A DNA stretch of 64,000 nt from Pleurodeles waltl (GCF_031143425.1 NC_090451.1:667864508-667928507), one strand, 5' to 3'; counted from the stretch's first letter, positions 36,571-51,217 are shown. Translations and numbers: made by a program. The notes: generated from the letters alone by a model not told the origin.

Positions 36571-39500
36571 CATGTGTATTCAAGTAAGCGCTCAATATAC
36601 CTTATTCCAAAGCTAAATGATTTCACAAATATTGCTAGAGAACAGAATATGGAATTACAAATTTACACTTCAAACAAAATTAGGTTACAGAATCTGAGCC
36701 AGTTATGTGGCTGTGTGTGAAAAATCACATCTGCTATCTAAGCCAACATTTGGTTTTCTTAGCTGTTGTAGCAGAGAGTTTGTGCCCCATCAACCTGGAA
36801 TGTTAAAGCTTGGGTGAATTATTACCTCCAAAAGAACTTCAAAGTAAATGCTTCTGTGGGATAGAGGGAGTGATCAAACAAGAATGCCTCTGATGGCCAT
36901 ATTGGGCCAATAGGTGAACATCTTAAGACAGCCAGCTACAGATTCACTTTGAAGGGCGCGTCTTTCGTTCACACCAACAGGAAAATTTCTAATAAGCCCG
37001 CTCTTCTTCAAACAGTTATTGTTGTACATGGATATAGAAAATTCACCATACATAATTCACCATACAGCAGTCAGTTTCCCAACTCGCCAATGTCTCTATA
37101 AGACTGCCTTTCAGAATGAGATTCAGACAAAATGTGAATGCCAGTCTCCACGTGGTGGTGGTTTCACCCGTGCAGTAATTGTACACTTCTGGGCAGGACA
37201 CCAAAGTGTAGTATGGTGTTAAGCTTTGGAGAGCATGACCAGGTCTACAATACATCTAATTCTGGTAACCCACGTCTGTTAAATTGTGTACAGACCTGGA
37301 GGCCTCATCAGTGGCTTTGTGCAGTTTTGGAGGGAAAATCCTGAGTACTGTGTCCCATTCTGAAGACTATGTATGAAGTAGGGTGGCCAGTTCTTGAGAC
37401 CACATCTGGAGTACAGTGTTTCTTTCTGTGAAATGCCATGCACAACTGGATCCTACAGGTATGCAAGGGTGACCACTGCAGGGATTATATAGCATTTTAG
37501 AGGCCAGTGCTACACAAATTTAAAATAGAGACATTCCAAGCTTGGGCAAAATATTAGGTGCTTGTTAAAGGTCACAAATATGAGCACAACTCAAGTACAG
37601 GACCCTGGAGGAAAGAGGGGTGTTACGGGAGGTATGCAAACTCAGAAAGCTTTTCTTTCAGTGTATCATGGATCACTTGGAAATCGAGGTCACAATATAA
37701 GATTGGAAAGGAAGTGAAGTCTGAGAAAAAAAGCATTGGCAATGTCAATAGGTATCGCATATGAGAGTTGTTGACTTTGGCAATGTTTTGTAGCTATGCT
37801 GTACAGTTGCACAGATGCTTTATAGTGTGGCAAAAACTGATTTTAAAAAGTGCCATGATGCAGCCAGGACAAATGCGCCTTTATTTAAAGTCCATTAATG
37901 CTGGATTAATCGTAGTCCTTTTTTATTATTATTTTAAGCCATTCTGCACAGCACTCGTGCTGATATACAGCATGACTACGAATAATTGCCAGTGGCCAAG
38001 GTGTACAGCATTTACACAAAGCAGTGGTAGGGCCAGCTGTCTCAAAGGTGTGGCCTTTTGGCTTTCCCAATGCTTGTTGGATCTCATCACAACACCCCTG
38101 TGGTTCCAAGCAAAACAGATAATCACCCCAGGTGTGTAAAAGGAAGAAAAAAAAATGGCATTTGAGAAGAAATCATATCACATAATGAAAGCAATTGCTT
38201 CCATGACCATGTTTCTGTGAAAATACATTTTAAAGCAGATAACACCTGTTGGCACAACAGAAGCAGATAACATCTGTTGTCACAATAATCGTCTATTTCA
38301 AAGAAGAAAAGAACATATTTGAAGTGTGTGTGGAATTGTAAAACAGTTACAAATGGCAAGAGGTTCAACAAGGAGGGAAGAAGAAAAAATATAAATTGTG
38401 TCTCAACCACAACCCAATCAGCGGAAGGAAAGCCATGAAGCAATCAGTACTCCGGCCTATAGAAGCGGAAGTGAAGCCAGTGCTTGCTGGCCAATAAAAA
38501 GGCAGCAAGTGAGAGGGCAGCCAACCAGTGGTAAGTAGTGGCAGGCTGCAAGCCCCTTGTTGAATACAGTCTCTCTCGCAAGCAAGAGCGCATGCATTGT
38601 GGCAGGCAAGACCTAAAACTGACAATATAGTGTTTTACAGCAAGCACATTAAATGCATCGCATGGCCGCCATAAGAGTGATGGCAGAAACCCCGGCAGCT
38701 CATTCAGCTTTTGTCAGACGAGAGAAGTAGAAAGGGTGTGTGAAGTCATCACGATCAACATTCTGCACCAGCCTTAGGCGGTCTTTGTCATCTGTTTACT
38801 GCATGCAGTCCGAATAGGCACCCTCACAGAGTTCTATCTAGGGCACAAGTCGAGGGTAGATGTGTGTAGTCACAGGGTGGACGCCGTCTACCCTGTATGG
38901 GGTGGGGGCCCACAAAAATATGCTAAACTTGTCCCAGTGTAGTTTTTGGACACCAGGACACATTCAGCAGTGGAGGTATGTTTGCTTTTGTTACTATCAG
39001 CATCGTGCAGGCAGGGAGGCTTATCAGATTCCAGATGGGCCTGTAACAAAGGACGAAGTTAAGGGGTTTCAGGCCTCCTTTTATTGGAGTATCCTGGCTA
39101 GGAGCCTCACACCTAAATGCTATGGAGGGGAAACAAAGATACACTAGTTAAGAGAGGCACACGTTTGCCTTTGTCAAGTCCCTGTATATAAGACATGCAT
39201 GCATTGTAAAAATGTCAGATATGCCAGTCTGTCCCAATATTTACCCAAATAACTGTTTAAATGCCACGGTTTTGTTTTATCTCTTTTACAGCGCTATAGC
39301 GCCAAGCATCCAAATGCAGGGTATCAGAGCACTTTACATCACAGATAATTTACCGGACACACGCAGAAGGTGTATTAACCCTGTAAGATATTTTAAAATG
39401 CAGACTTTGTAACCAGTTAAGCAGAACATATTTAAGGACATGTGCCTCCTTGTTGCCCATTTCTTTGTGGCAGGGTTTTAAAAAATAAATGTATATCTTG

Positions 39501-40475
39501 AGGCCTAAATTTTGCATTGGGGTTGCATCACTATTTTGGCACATCAATAACGCAAAATCTAATTTGTTAAATATTGTAATGCGCTCAAATGTACTCATGA
39601 TAGACATGCTAAGCAAATGTAGGAGGACTTAAGAAGTGATGCTTCTTCTTGCATGTCACTTCCTGTGCGGTCATGGGATGTGATACCACTTCCTGTGATG
39701 CCCTGTGCGATGTAATGCACCGCGGCTTCATGTGCCGTGATGTCACAAGCTGTGATGTCGCGCTATGATGTCACTTGCATACTGCCTAACTTTGTTAGCC
39801 CCCCACACAAATCTTTTTTTAGGATTGGTGCACTGGTTCTATCACCAAAAGCCACTAAAAGCGCTGCGATGCCATACTAATGGCAAATTGTGAGCTACAT
39901 ACGTAGCAACTAAAAATCATATCAGTTAATGCTTAGGTGGTGCTGGTCAAATAAATAGTGAAAAAACTGCTCTCTTCGAACTTAATGTGAGAATTTAAAC
40001 CCCGGTAAGGTAATTTCCCCAAAAACACTATTCACTGTTAGCGGTGTTTAATTTACTGACCTTTTCACCAGTAGTCCATTCTGGGAAATTGTAAACTTCT
40101 GTGACTTATAGAAAGATTTCGTTTGGTGTCAAAACCGTGCTCCAAAATACAAGTTCTCCTTGTAAATAAAAGATGCCAACACCTTATCTTTCATATTATT
40201 CTCCATACTACAAATCTGTGACTTTTTGGCCATGTATGTAACAGTATGTACTTCCCAACTCAAGGCCACTCAAATCATCGACCTCATAAGAATGAGAGGC
40301 CGAGCCAAAAACATGAACTTCTATAGATAAATCTGTTCCGCAGATTCACTATCCCACCTTAGAGCCTCCTGGCAGACATGATAGATACGTTACGCTTCAG
40401 TTAACAAGTAGCTCACGAGTTCTCTGTTTTTTTTATTTTGTAACAAAACTTTCTAACTTATAACAGAGGCTTATT
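36571..40475. other. Intergenic DNA with small duplications
   Basis: A tandem pair of about 28 bp (AAGCAGATAACACCTGTTG...) lies at 38234-38288. A stretch rich in GTGATGTCAC variants lies at 39640-39780. I see no gene or named transposon. Confidence 0.4.
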
Positions 40476-40980
40476 TTGCCCAGGGGTCTCGAGAGAGTGT
40501 TTGTGTACACACCCCACACTCACGATCCCGGGCCTGGGAGCCACTGTTGTTCACCCCCGTGCAGTGAACCCGGCGCCGCCCCCCTGGAGCTCACCTCTGA
40601 TGTGGGGTCTCCTCGCTGCGTTCAATGTATGTCCCCATCTCTCCTCGGCTGTGAGCGCCGCCTGCACCCCTGTCGGAGCCTCGTCTCTGCAAGCACCCAC
40701 CGACGAGCGCTCTCGGCTTCCGCCGCCGACAGCCGTGGTAGTCAGAGCATCCGTGGGACTCATTATAAACTGGTTTTTCTGCCTCTGCCTTCGCAGGCAC
40801 GTTTTTTGGACGGCACATTACCTGTGATCGCCTCTCCTCAGCTGGAGCATCTGGGCCTTAGCGCCGACAGCCTGTCAGCTCATCACAACCGCTCGGGGAG
40901 GTGCTGTGGGGGGGCCAGTGTGGTCTTACCCCGAGGCCCGGAGAGCGCCTGGGTCAAGCATTCAGCCGTAGGCTAAAAGG
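40476..40980. promoter_or_regulatory. CpG island candidate between PRUNE1 and BNIPL
   Basis: CpG dinucleotides are dense over about 500 bp (roughly 35-40 by eye), in sharp contrast with the CpG-poor flanks. This is the most convincing unmethylated-island candidate in the window. It lies 14 kb past the PRUNE1 stop and 29 kb upstream, in gene direction, of the first visible BNIPL exon. On the minus strand two good splice donors occur inside it (GGGGTAAGA about 40922-40930, CACAGGTAATG about 40812-40822), so a 5' untranslated BNIPL exon could start here. That is inference: no exon can be matched by protein similarity, and a novel transcript on either strand is equally possible. Confidence 0.45.
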
Positions 40981-43900
40981 TATACTTGATAACTACAGTT
41001 CAGGCAGGGTCAAACACGGCATAAACGTAATAACACCAGAAACATTGTGAACCTGGCAGATAAGATAACCTAATGCTGAAAATTATGACGACATGAGTGT
41101 TTGGTTTCACCTTAAGAGATATGACGTGCCGGACGTGTAATTTCAAACGAAGCAACTGGACAGCAGATCACCGACGGACTGTTCGAAGTAAACAAGCACT
41201 GTGCCCTCTCCTCGAGGCGTTAATAGTAGTTAACCGACTAGAAACGTGGCTTGAGCAATTATCAGCATTTAAAGTCCTCTTCAGAGGGGCCTGACTGGTC
41301 TTCATTGCTCACTCCGCAAATACAGGCTTGCCTTTAGGGCGTGTAATGACCCCCCGTGCACTTAACAAGACCTGGAAATATGTGGACAAGAAGGCTGTTA
41401 GCATCCATGTCCCTAATCCAATACAACGCTACAAAAAAAAAAACACAGGACTTCCAGGCTTATTTCCATGCCACTGACCCTGTAATGTAACCAAACAACA
41501 CTAATTCGTGTCAGATTTCTACACATTTTGTACCGGATATTAACCAAACTCCTCTTGGTAGCACCCCCTCCATCAGTCTCTTACTGTTTTCATATCTGCT
41601 GTCTGAGACACAGGCACACCATATGTGAAGTCCATCTAATCTGTATATCCTCAAAAGACACAAGCAGGCCTGTCTGACATGTTCCGCCTCTGATGGCCCA
41701 CCTTGGTGATGTACGGCCTGAATTACTATAGCAGAGAAGCCTGACCACTGCTCATGCTCCTCCAAGTACAAAAAAAGAAAAGTGATACACAAAATATTTG
41801 CATTAAATCCTCTGGATAGCATTCTGATGCCTCCCCATGATCATTTATTTTTTCTGTAAAGTGTTCCTCCAAATTTTTGAGTGCCACCTGAAAGACAGAC
41901 ACGTGGCCATCTGTTCCTTCCCTCCTCTCACTGAAAAAATCTGACAAGTTTTCGTAGACTTTCCTTCCTTCTGTGCCTAGTTTGTGTATTCAAATGTGTT
42001 GTTTCCTGGTTGGCGATAATGTATCTCCGCCCCTTGCTAAGGCATGACTCAGTAATTGCACCCATTGGTTCCACTTTAGGATGGGATGTCCTAGGTCATT
42101 TAGCTTGGAGGTGGTTGGTACACAGCACATTTGTACCATGAATATGAGAGGTACAAGGCAGTCCAAGATTAGTATGAAGCAAGTTCAAGAGATTCTTTAA
42201 ACACGTACCAACAAAATAAAGAAGGAAAAAATAGTACCTCTTATAATACAGAATCTACCAGTATAAATATGATATATTTCATAAGTTAAGATTTTTTTTT
42301 GTAACTTGGATCCGTCACAAACAATTTCCGCGAAGAAACTAAAGAAAATCACACTTTATAAATTGGAACAATATTGGTAAGAAGTTACCGCGCTCTGTAG
42401 GAGGCAAGTCTTTCTTACAGCACCCTAGAAAAGGGACACATTTCTCATGTTGAGCTTGTGGATGGCGACTCCCAGGCTTAGTACTTACTTGTTGGAAGGT
42501 CGGAAGCAGTGTATCGGAGCTGGGTTTAAAGAGCGCAGCGGTAAGATTTGAAGAGCTCTCCCATTGGGAGAAGTCACTCACAGACCTTCAGGAGTGCACC
42601 CACATATGACGGATCTGATGCGCTCAACCCAACCACTGTGTCCCCCGGTGGGTTGCAGCTGCACTTAGAAACCACAAAAAAGTTGTAATTAAGGGTAGAC
42701 TTGAGAGAAGGTATATTAGAGCATTTGGCAAAGTGTAACTAGATCGCTGACTGCAGGTGGTGCCCAGCAACAGGCTGCAGAATCCCATAATCTTGAAAGA
42801 CATGATTGAAAGAAGAAGGCCCACAACAATGGAAAGCAGTTCAGTGCCTCACTGGTTGAAGAATTCCGTACCATGCGACTAAGTGCAGAGACATCGAAGG
42901 GGCATAAATCCACAGCGTTAGAACAAAGCTGGTTATCTCTACTTCAGGATTTGCATCCTAACAGCAATTGTGAATGAACATTTTTTTTTTATCAGCATGT
43001 TGCGTCTCATACAAATTACAGCATATGTGAAGACAGTAGGGGGGTTGATGACCATAGCTGTCCCATGCACAGATAGAAGCCATCGCAAGTGTTATGATGG
43101 TCTTAAGAAGCGTTGAAAGGCGATTTATTCCCAACAGTCATCACTGAGCTATATCAACTGAAAAGGCGAGCCAGAATAGGTGTCAACTTTCCAATGGAGA
43201 TACCAACAAGTAGGTGTGTAAGGAGCGACATCATAACTAGTTAAAGCAAAGGGAGGTATGGAGAGGGCAAGCCAATAAGTACTTATTGTATAGTTATAAT
43301 AAGAAATAAGCGCAGAAACTTGTACACTGTACACAAAGGTTTATCATGCATCTCGACCACTTAGAAACCTTTCTGGACTTTCTACCAAAATATTAAATTT
43401 AACCTAATATGATTGTGCCTTGTGAATCCGCATCTGATGTTCTGAAGAAATATTTTTACATATAATGAATCTATATGCCAATCATTCACATAATCATTGC
43501 TTAACCTAAAGATCTAGCACAGCTCAGACCCAAGTGGCCCAACACTGACCCATTAGTGCGCCCTGTCCATATACTGTGCACATTTCTTTGGGAATGGGGT
43601 ACTGTACTGATTTTCTCTGGCTCTGTCTGTGTTAACTATCGATGTATAAGTACTGCACATTTCACATTTGTCTGGAACTGGGGAGAGAGGGGTCTAGAAA
43701 GACAAAGATTCACAAATGCCAGGTCTACAGGGACCTGCAAGTCACATATAAACGCTGACGGACCTAGAACAGTATAACCTGTTCTCTGTGATGGATAAAG
43801 CTCTACAAAATCATACTAATAAGTTATGGCCACTGGAGATATTATGCAAAGTACAGCAAAATTATGCAACCAAGTTGACCAAAGTTTATGGCCATCAATT

Positions 43901-46679
43901 TATGTTGCAATATTATTTTGCTGTTGTGTTATTTTCGCATATATTTATACTGTATTGGCAAAAGTGTCACCTTATTAGTGTCCTTTTAATCCCAGAGTAC
44001 CTCAATCAGCTAGTAAAAATTGAGTAATCAATCTTCGAAAAGGGTTTGCCACTCTGCAGCGTTCCTTGTGCAGCTTTAGGAAAATATGATCTGTCAGCTT
44101 TTTTTTGGTTGAACTCTGCAAATTACACATCTGGGAGATTAGATTGCAGATGCTTGAAAACTATAACTATGCATAATTCCAGTGGCCCTTTATCTGTCTC
44201 TTCCACCAAGAGCATGTAATGCATGCTTTCGCTTCAGATCTAAAACATTCTTGAGCTATACATAGTCGTGTTTAATACAAATCTGGGTGAAAAAAATGCA
44301 AATATACTTTTTGCAGTTTTTATCCGGCAAAATAATTTGCTACATCAATAGTTTTTAAAAAAATTTTTGCTTTAAGAAAAATCCTGCAATTTACATTTTT
44401 GCTGGATTTTGTTTTAGCAAAAATCTTTAATGGGAGAATATTGTGACAACATTTTCAAGAGGTTTCATACAAAGTTTACGGGACATTATTGAGAAATGAG
44501 ACATAGGAAAAAAAGTTCCCTTTAGGCGTACAAAGCAACACACTTTCAAACGAGAAACAAGGTGAAGAAGTGCTTTTTTATTCTTAGAGTGTAAATATTG
44601 GGATTACAAAAACATCTTTTGGTTAATTCAAAAATCTTTATATGTATATATTTACATTCCATTTCTTCATGTGCTGCATATATTAACTAAGTTACCAAAT
44701 GCTACATTAAGCCTAAATGCTGTAGAGCACGTCACACAATAAAAATAAAAATCATATCTGATGTTAATTATTAAAATTAAATTATTCTTCAAAAATTACT
44801 TCGCAGCAGCAAACTGGCAAGTATTAGCTCCAAAAGGCTTTGCCATGGCCATGAGGTTTCAATTCCAGAATTCAAAGCATCTAGGCTTCTCGTACAGAAA
44901 AGCACGTCATACTGTTTTAATTTTTATGTACCATATGCTTCTCATATCATCACTGCATCTTCATACATTACCATCGAATAATTGCCACCTAGGCAAACTC
45001 CTGAGTATGAAACAATATTGTATATTAAGATTCATATAAAACATTTGTGGCCTCAGCCCTGTCTATGAGAGGGGAACGTGTTGGTTTGGATAGATTGAGA
45101 ATTCCTGACCAAGAGGTGCACAGCAAGGCTAACAGGCGGAGGACAGATCAAGTCAATGACTAATTTGCAATTGACTATGTCTGGTCAGATGAGTAATCTA
45201 TAATTTGTATTGCACTAACCTTACCAGCCTTTTTAAGCACTTGTCGGGCTACAAATATTTGTTTTCCACACGTCTGTCCGCAACTGCTATCCACAGAGCA
45301 GTCTCACAGAGACTTCCCCCTCCTTTAAATTTAGTCTAAATGTAAAAATCCTCCACCCTTAAAAATTTAGTCTCCGTGTGTGAAAGAAGAATTTTAGTCA
45401 CGTAAATATGAACATCTTCAATTTAATTTTTTTGGCATCAACAAAGTATCAACGAGATATAAAACAGCAAAAGCAAAGCAGCACTCAAATTATCAACTTT
45501 TAAAGACGCCAGTTTTTTTTTAAAGAACTGGTTAGAGAAACTGTAAATATAACTGGCCGGTCTTTCCTGGTCAAAGATTCAATTTCTTTTCAAAGCAGAA
45601 ATCGAGCATTACAGAAATGCTGACTTTAACTCCGACCCCTGTCACAGAACCAGATATTGCACAAGGGTTGCTATGAGGTTATGTTTGGGGAAGACCGTTT
45701 TAAATCCAGCCTAAAACTGCCTAACTTTCAACAGATATGATTCCTAGCAATGCATAACTGGGAGGAAAGTTCTAAAATATCAGCAGGAGTGAATAAAAAG
45801 TATGCGTAGTCTTACCCTCTGAAAATAAGCAATTTTATGTAAAATCAAACTTTGAAATGTAATACACTGGCGACCAAGGTGGGCACTGCAGTGGTCGAGA
45901 ACAGCCATGATTTGACAGATGTCCAGTGATGGGAACAATAGACACATACAATGTAGATACATGGTGTGATCAGTTAGCAAAGAATACATTTAGAACGATT
46001 ATTACTAGGATTTACGATATTCACCATAACAACCTCCTTGCTTTTTCCTATTTGTGTCAGATTGAGATCAGGCATATTCTGAATTTAGGATGATTACACA
46101 AGTCTACGTTTTCAACAATCACAATTTCGATTCTGCAGTATCGTACCCATGTCTGTGTCCTTGTAGTTCATTTGGTTAGCTAAAACACACAGAGTTTGCA
46201 ACTCCCAGAATGCAAAATTTTGTTTACTGACAGCTCAAGACTGGCAACAAGGTGTTCAATAACACAGAGCCGTATGGTAACCATTGGTTTGGAATTGTGG
46301 AAAAATAAGGAAATATACCAAAAAAGACACGTTTTGAAGTGTTGCAAATGTCCTGTTTGCTCAAATACTCACAAGTATGTGCATTTTCAAATCTACAGAT
46401 ACATTCAGTGACAAAATATAATCAGTTTATCCCAAAGACATTTTACTTGCTTTGCGGCTGCTGGCCATGAGTTAACTGGACAGCAGATTTAATGCTTCGA
46501 AAAGTATTAAGTTGTTGATGAAGCACCAACATCTGCCCAATTCAGGCATTAGACAGGGTTTTCAGCAAATTTGCTTGTTAAATACTGACGTAAATCTGTG
46601 TCTTAGTTTTGGCAGCTACAGGTGCAAGGTCACAAAAATGAGCAATTTTGGAACCGCTGAAAGAAATATCCTTCATTGG
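40981..46679. other. Intergenic DNA, nothing recognised
   Basis: A/T-rich DNA with scattered short open frames and homopolymer tracts. No domain, splice-anchored exon or named repeat could be supported. Confidence 0.4.
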
Positions 46680-47060
46680 ACCAAGGCTCTACACAGGACC
46701 CTTTCTCCTCTCCTCTACTGCAAACTACCTCCAACAGATCAAGTCTCCTCGACCACGACTTCTCTACCAGACCACTTCTCCTCAAATGAACCAAGTCTCA
46801 ATATTCCAGTGCACCTCCTCCTATCACAACATCTTCTTTACTCTGTTAAATATCAACTAGAAGGCAAAATAAATCTTGTAGACAGGAATTTCCTTCTACG
46901 GATTGTTCCACCACTAAAGCCCTAGGAGTGGGCGGTATCTTCAGCAGATCGTTCTTAAACTACAGCTTATCTTTCCAATCAAACAACATCTCCTCTACTG
47001 GGATCACATTTCCACCACTAAACTAAATCTGCAGGACAAGAGCTCACTTAGTGGATTCAC
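46680..47060 (+). repeat. Pyrimidine-rich CTCCTCTAC-type low-complexity block
   Basis: Variants of CTCCTCTAC(T/C) and CTACCTCCAAC recur over about 350 bases, giving a C- and T-rich plus strand. It may be a decayed minisatellite. The 137-codon open frame across it is a product of this composition. Confidence 0.35.
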
Positions 47061-50000
47061 ACCTCTAGTATGACGTACCATGGTCAACATGAAAATCTAG
47101 GTTGCATCCAATTAAGCATGCTTCCCAATTTTGAAACAATTTATTGTTGTGACTGAAACAAATTCAATATAACAGCAGTGGTCCGGGGGATGGTCATACT
47201 TGGCACATTGGTTTCTTGGGTTGTACTGTACTGTGTGGGCACAAAATCTGAACCCAAATACAAATCATCTATGGGCAGTTTTGCAGCAGCAATCACTGTC
47301 TAATACTTTAAAGACAGTGTATTCTTTTGTCAACAATAGTTCTAACAAAATCTGTTTCAATGAGAAACGAGGAACACTTTTCTGCTGGTGCAACGGTGGT
47401 GATGCTGTTTTTCTGCCACTGTGGAGGCAACCAAATTACACTAATAACAAATAGAGCATCACAAAAAAGAGAGGAGACAAAATCCGTTGCCTTCAGATCT
47501 GGTATGAACATTTCTGGCTAATCCAACTGTTTAGACGCATATTATACAAAAGCCGTAAGCAAAGTCGTGTCAAAACTGGGAAAATATAGGCTTTATAACA
47601 AGCTTGTAAAATTTGCCAGGCAGGGCAGTTTACAGCTACTTCTTGTTAAATCACTGTTTAAATTTTCACTAGTGGAAAGTGATGCAGATTTGGGCTTGAA
47701 AATCTTGCTTACACAATCTCATCCTTGGAAATTTAGTGCTGCTCTTTATTTTGCCCCAGGGGCATTAGACGGACTTTCCTACCTCAGAAAGTTTTGGGCC
47801 TCTATTACTTTTACTCATGATGCTTCGTCCGGACTGGAAATTTGAAGTCGTCCTTGATACTGCCACATATGATGGTTGATCGCTCTTTTGGGCTTATGTT
47901 TTTTTTTAACTCCGCTTCCTAACGGGTCAAACTACCCAGGGCATATTTTGGACTTCCCTGAGTTGACTGCCCCTCTTGTGCCGTTCTACCTCAGGCAGTT
48001 TGTGGGCTGTCTTAGTAGACATCAAAAACCACACTTGCAAATTCCCAAACCGTTCTCACCTTTTCTGTATTTTTTCTGTTGCCATTATTCAGGCAGCTTG
48101 AGGCTTTTCTCAGTTTTAATTTATGTGCTCTGTGTCAGCCTGCCCTGAACCAGCTTTTCAGCCTGAAGAGGGCTCACCATGCCGGAAGGATCCTTTTCTG
48201 GTTTCAAAAGTAAAGAGATGAGAATCTGAGCAGGCATTTCTCAGAAGTCTCTGATGAGGGTATGGGATTTGTGAAATAATTGCATGTCATGCAACGCTTC
48301 GCCAGCCCCTCATTAAAAAGAAGTTGTGTATTATGTTTCTGGCACTGATGAATGATCACTGGAAAGCACCTACTTCTACGTATATTGTTCTTAGGGACTT
48401 GCAGAATAGCCTTTCCGAACACTTCTGTCTTTGAGAAAAGGTCTTAACCCACTGTGCTTTTAACACACCTGTATGGTTCTCATGGTCCCACATTGATGGC
48501 AGGGTACAGTTAAGTGCTATGACAGGCAGCTGCTAACGCATAATTAGCAGTGTAAGAACTTCAAAGCGCTAAATGCACGTCTTTTGGCATGCTGCCAAAC
48601 TTGGAAGTTGTAGGTGACCCTTATTTGAATGCGATTTTGGCTCAAATAGGGAGAAAAATGCTAAACTAGTGCCTAACACTAACCACATGAGCTAAGTGCG
48701 GTACATTTTATGAGCTAAGTGCTGTAGCTCTTTCCTACGTAATCTGCATGAGATGATGCTGGTTTCAAATCTGCAGAAACATTAACAAAAGTCTACTTCG
48801 TTTTTGCTTTTATACGAATTATGGCACTAAACACTTATTAGTCAATAAGGTTAACACCTACATATTCAAGATAAAAACACTTTATATATTATACATGCAT
48901 GTGTGTTTCTTAAACTCTTCAACTGCAACCCAACAGCATGGAAATACTATAGAAAGACTGCTAAAACTAAAGATACTGTGTATTCCGGACTTCCTGACAG
49001 ATTGTAAATCCCTGCCATCACTGTACAAATGGTGGCCATCTTGGATTAAGGCAGCAATCTTCGATAACCTTCCCGTCTCATTGCTCCAATAGAGGGTAAG
49101 TATGAGATTTATTTTGTGCTACGAAATCAGTTTACAGTTGACGGTGGGACAGATGGCTGGAGCCCAAAGTGGCCACATTTATTTTCGTTCTAGAGACAGT
49201 CCCATGCCTGTGGCATGACCCTCAGGCACCTTGCCGTTTCCCTGTAGGAGCATATTTTGGTGTCTGCATTCATCTGGTGGACTGAGAAACAGTGGTCTCC
49301 ACCACCTGGTTCAAGGATGCGGATGCACACGTCACATCATAACAGATGCAGGATGGTAATCCTGCATGCTGCTGCCTGGAGAGCTACCCAGGCACAGTCG
49401 GTGAGGTGCCAAATGACTGGTGCGCTGGGAGAGAGGTTTCAGGCGAAATCCAGAGGTGAGAGCAGGAAAACTGGAGCCATATGACAGGCAAGATGGCACC
49501 TCTGGGTGGAGCACCTAGACATGGAGGCAGTTAACCTTTCCTCACCAGCAGACAACCATTGACCTGTAACCGATGATCCCATCAAGAGCAGAATCTCTGG
49601 TGGTGGTGTTCCTGCGCCTTAGAACAGCCTATGTAGAGGTGTTCTACATTGCTCAATTCCTACAGACTGACTACGTCTAAGTCCCTTCGGAGGCGCACTT
49701 ATTCCCTTGCATGTTGTACTTTAATATTAGTGGGGAACGTTATGTTAGATTGCCAAGGGGGAGGCAAGATTTCTTCATAGTCAAGATAAACTCTTTCGGT
49801 AGATAACACCACAAATCTTTAGAAAAGGCAGCAGAATTTTTGCAAGGAGCACAGTCCACCAGCGAACTGCGGTCCGATACAACAGAAAAACAAAAGGGAT
49901 TGAAGCTTCAAAAAAAATATGGCTATTAAAGTGAAAACCTGTCTGTATGGATACCAGGTATGAAGTTTGAGCAGAAGTTGGTGGTGCGGCAGGAGCGGCG

Positions 50001-50690
50001 ATGTAAGATCTGTAGGCCTTTAGAGGTAATGCAACGGAAGGGATTATTAGAATGGCTGTAAAGAGCAAGAGATTGGACAATAATCCTTCCATCAAACTCA
50101 AGGGATCCCACCCCATTTCCAGATGGTTGTTTCACAAGCTGAGCTTCTTAAGGTGTTGATGTACCAACCGAGCAACAATGTGTGTGCATTATATATCCTA
50201 TCCCATCAAGGCAGAAAAGTCTTGATGCAACAAGAGGCTTGACGGGATGTTTATAGTAGTGATGGAATCCCCTAAATAGAGAGACAGAGTTTTCACAGTG
50301 AACCATTCTGTCTTTTATCCTTTTCCTTTTCTTTTCAACCAAGATAACCCTGGTCAGGAAGAAGTCATTCTTGAAATTAAACGTCAACTAGTGGCAAAAG
50401 GACTGATAACTCCTGTAGGCTGCCTGGCATGTCTGAGGTTGAAAATGGAGGAGAAGCATTATTTATTTTCTCAGATAGAATAAGCATAATCTTTTTTCGA
50501 GTAACTTACTGGAGGACTCTGACTGCCCCTGATGGACTGTGGAAATTCTGCCATGGCGCGGGGGAGGGTATTGTCATTTGCTGGTAGTTTATTTTTTCAG
50601 GGTTTTCTTTCTATTTCCTTTTCCACTCTTCAAGGCCCTTTTCTGATAGGATTTGTTTCATGTTGAAGCATTAGGCAGTACTGTATATGT
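47061..50690. other. Intergenic DNA with an unassigned open segment
   Basis: At 47567-48148 two adjacent open frames (92 and 90 codons) look like a single decayed coding sequence, possibly transposon-derived, but I cannot name a family. A frame at 50298-50483 contains DNPGQEEVILEIKRQL and is also unrecognised. No splice sites support either as host exons. Confidence 0.3.
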
Positions 50691-50692
50691 TT

Positions 50693-50693
<1 letters not shown>

Positions 50694-50737
<44 letters not shown>

Positions 50738-50745
50738 ATATATTT
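50694..50745. repeat. (TA)n(TG)n microsatellite
   Basis: Compound dinucleotide repeat: TA repeats from about 50694, then TG repeats to about 50738, then TA again. It is likely to vary in length between individuals. Confidence 0.9.
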
Positions 50746-50904
50746 ATTGAAAAACAAAAGCTTAAAGTGACATTATAGTTGGGTGAAATGGCAGTCAAAA
50801 AGTGAGATTTTAAACTAAAAAAAAAAAACACCAAAAAACCCCCACAGAAATTCACCAGTTACATTTTACTGAGCTAAACAGAACTTGTGCTCTGCTCGTG
50901 ACCT

Positions 50905-50990
50905 CACACTGCATCACTGATGACATGTTCAATGACATTGTTGATGACATCACTGATAACATCTCAAATGACATCACTGATGACAACACT
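50905..50990. repeat. ATGACATCACTG dodecamer repeat
   Basis: About six imperfect copies of ATGACATCACTG (variants ATGACATTGTTG, ATAACATCTCAA) lie in tandem. TGACATCA-like cores resemble CRE/AP-1 half-sites, but this may be coincidental. Confidence 0.65.
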
Positions 50991-51217
50991 GGGCATGGTG
51001 GGGCACTAGTCGTAGTTAGCTCAGTATAATATAATTGGTGACTTTCATTGTTTTTTTAGTTTCAAATGTTACATTTCAACTGACATTTTCATCAAACTAT
51101 AATGAAATTTTAACATGTATTTCTTTCGTTGAAATTCTGAGTAAGATATTTTTACCACACCAAACTACAACATCACTGTAACCTCTTACTACCATTCCTC
51201 ATACGCAGCATGGAGGT

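Noticed and set aside
40476..40976. 166-codon plus-strand frame as a new gene
   Set aside because: It sits in a CpG island where stops are rare by composition; there is no domain, and overlapping frames of similar length exist on both strands.
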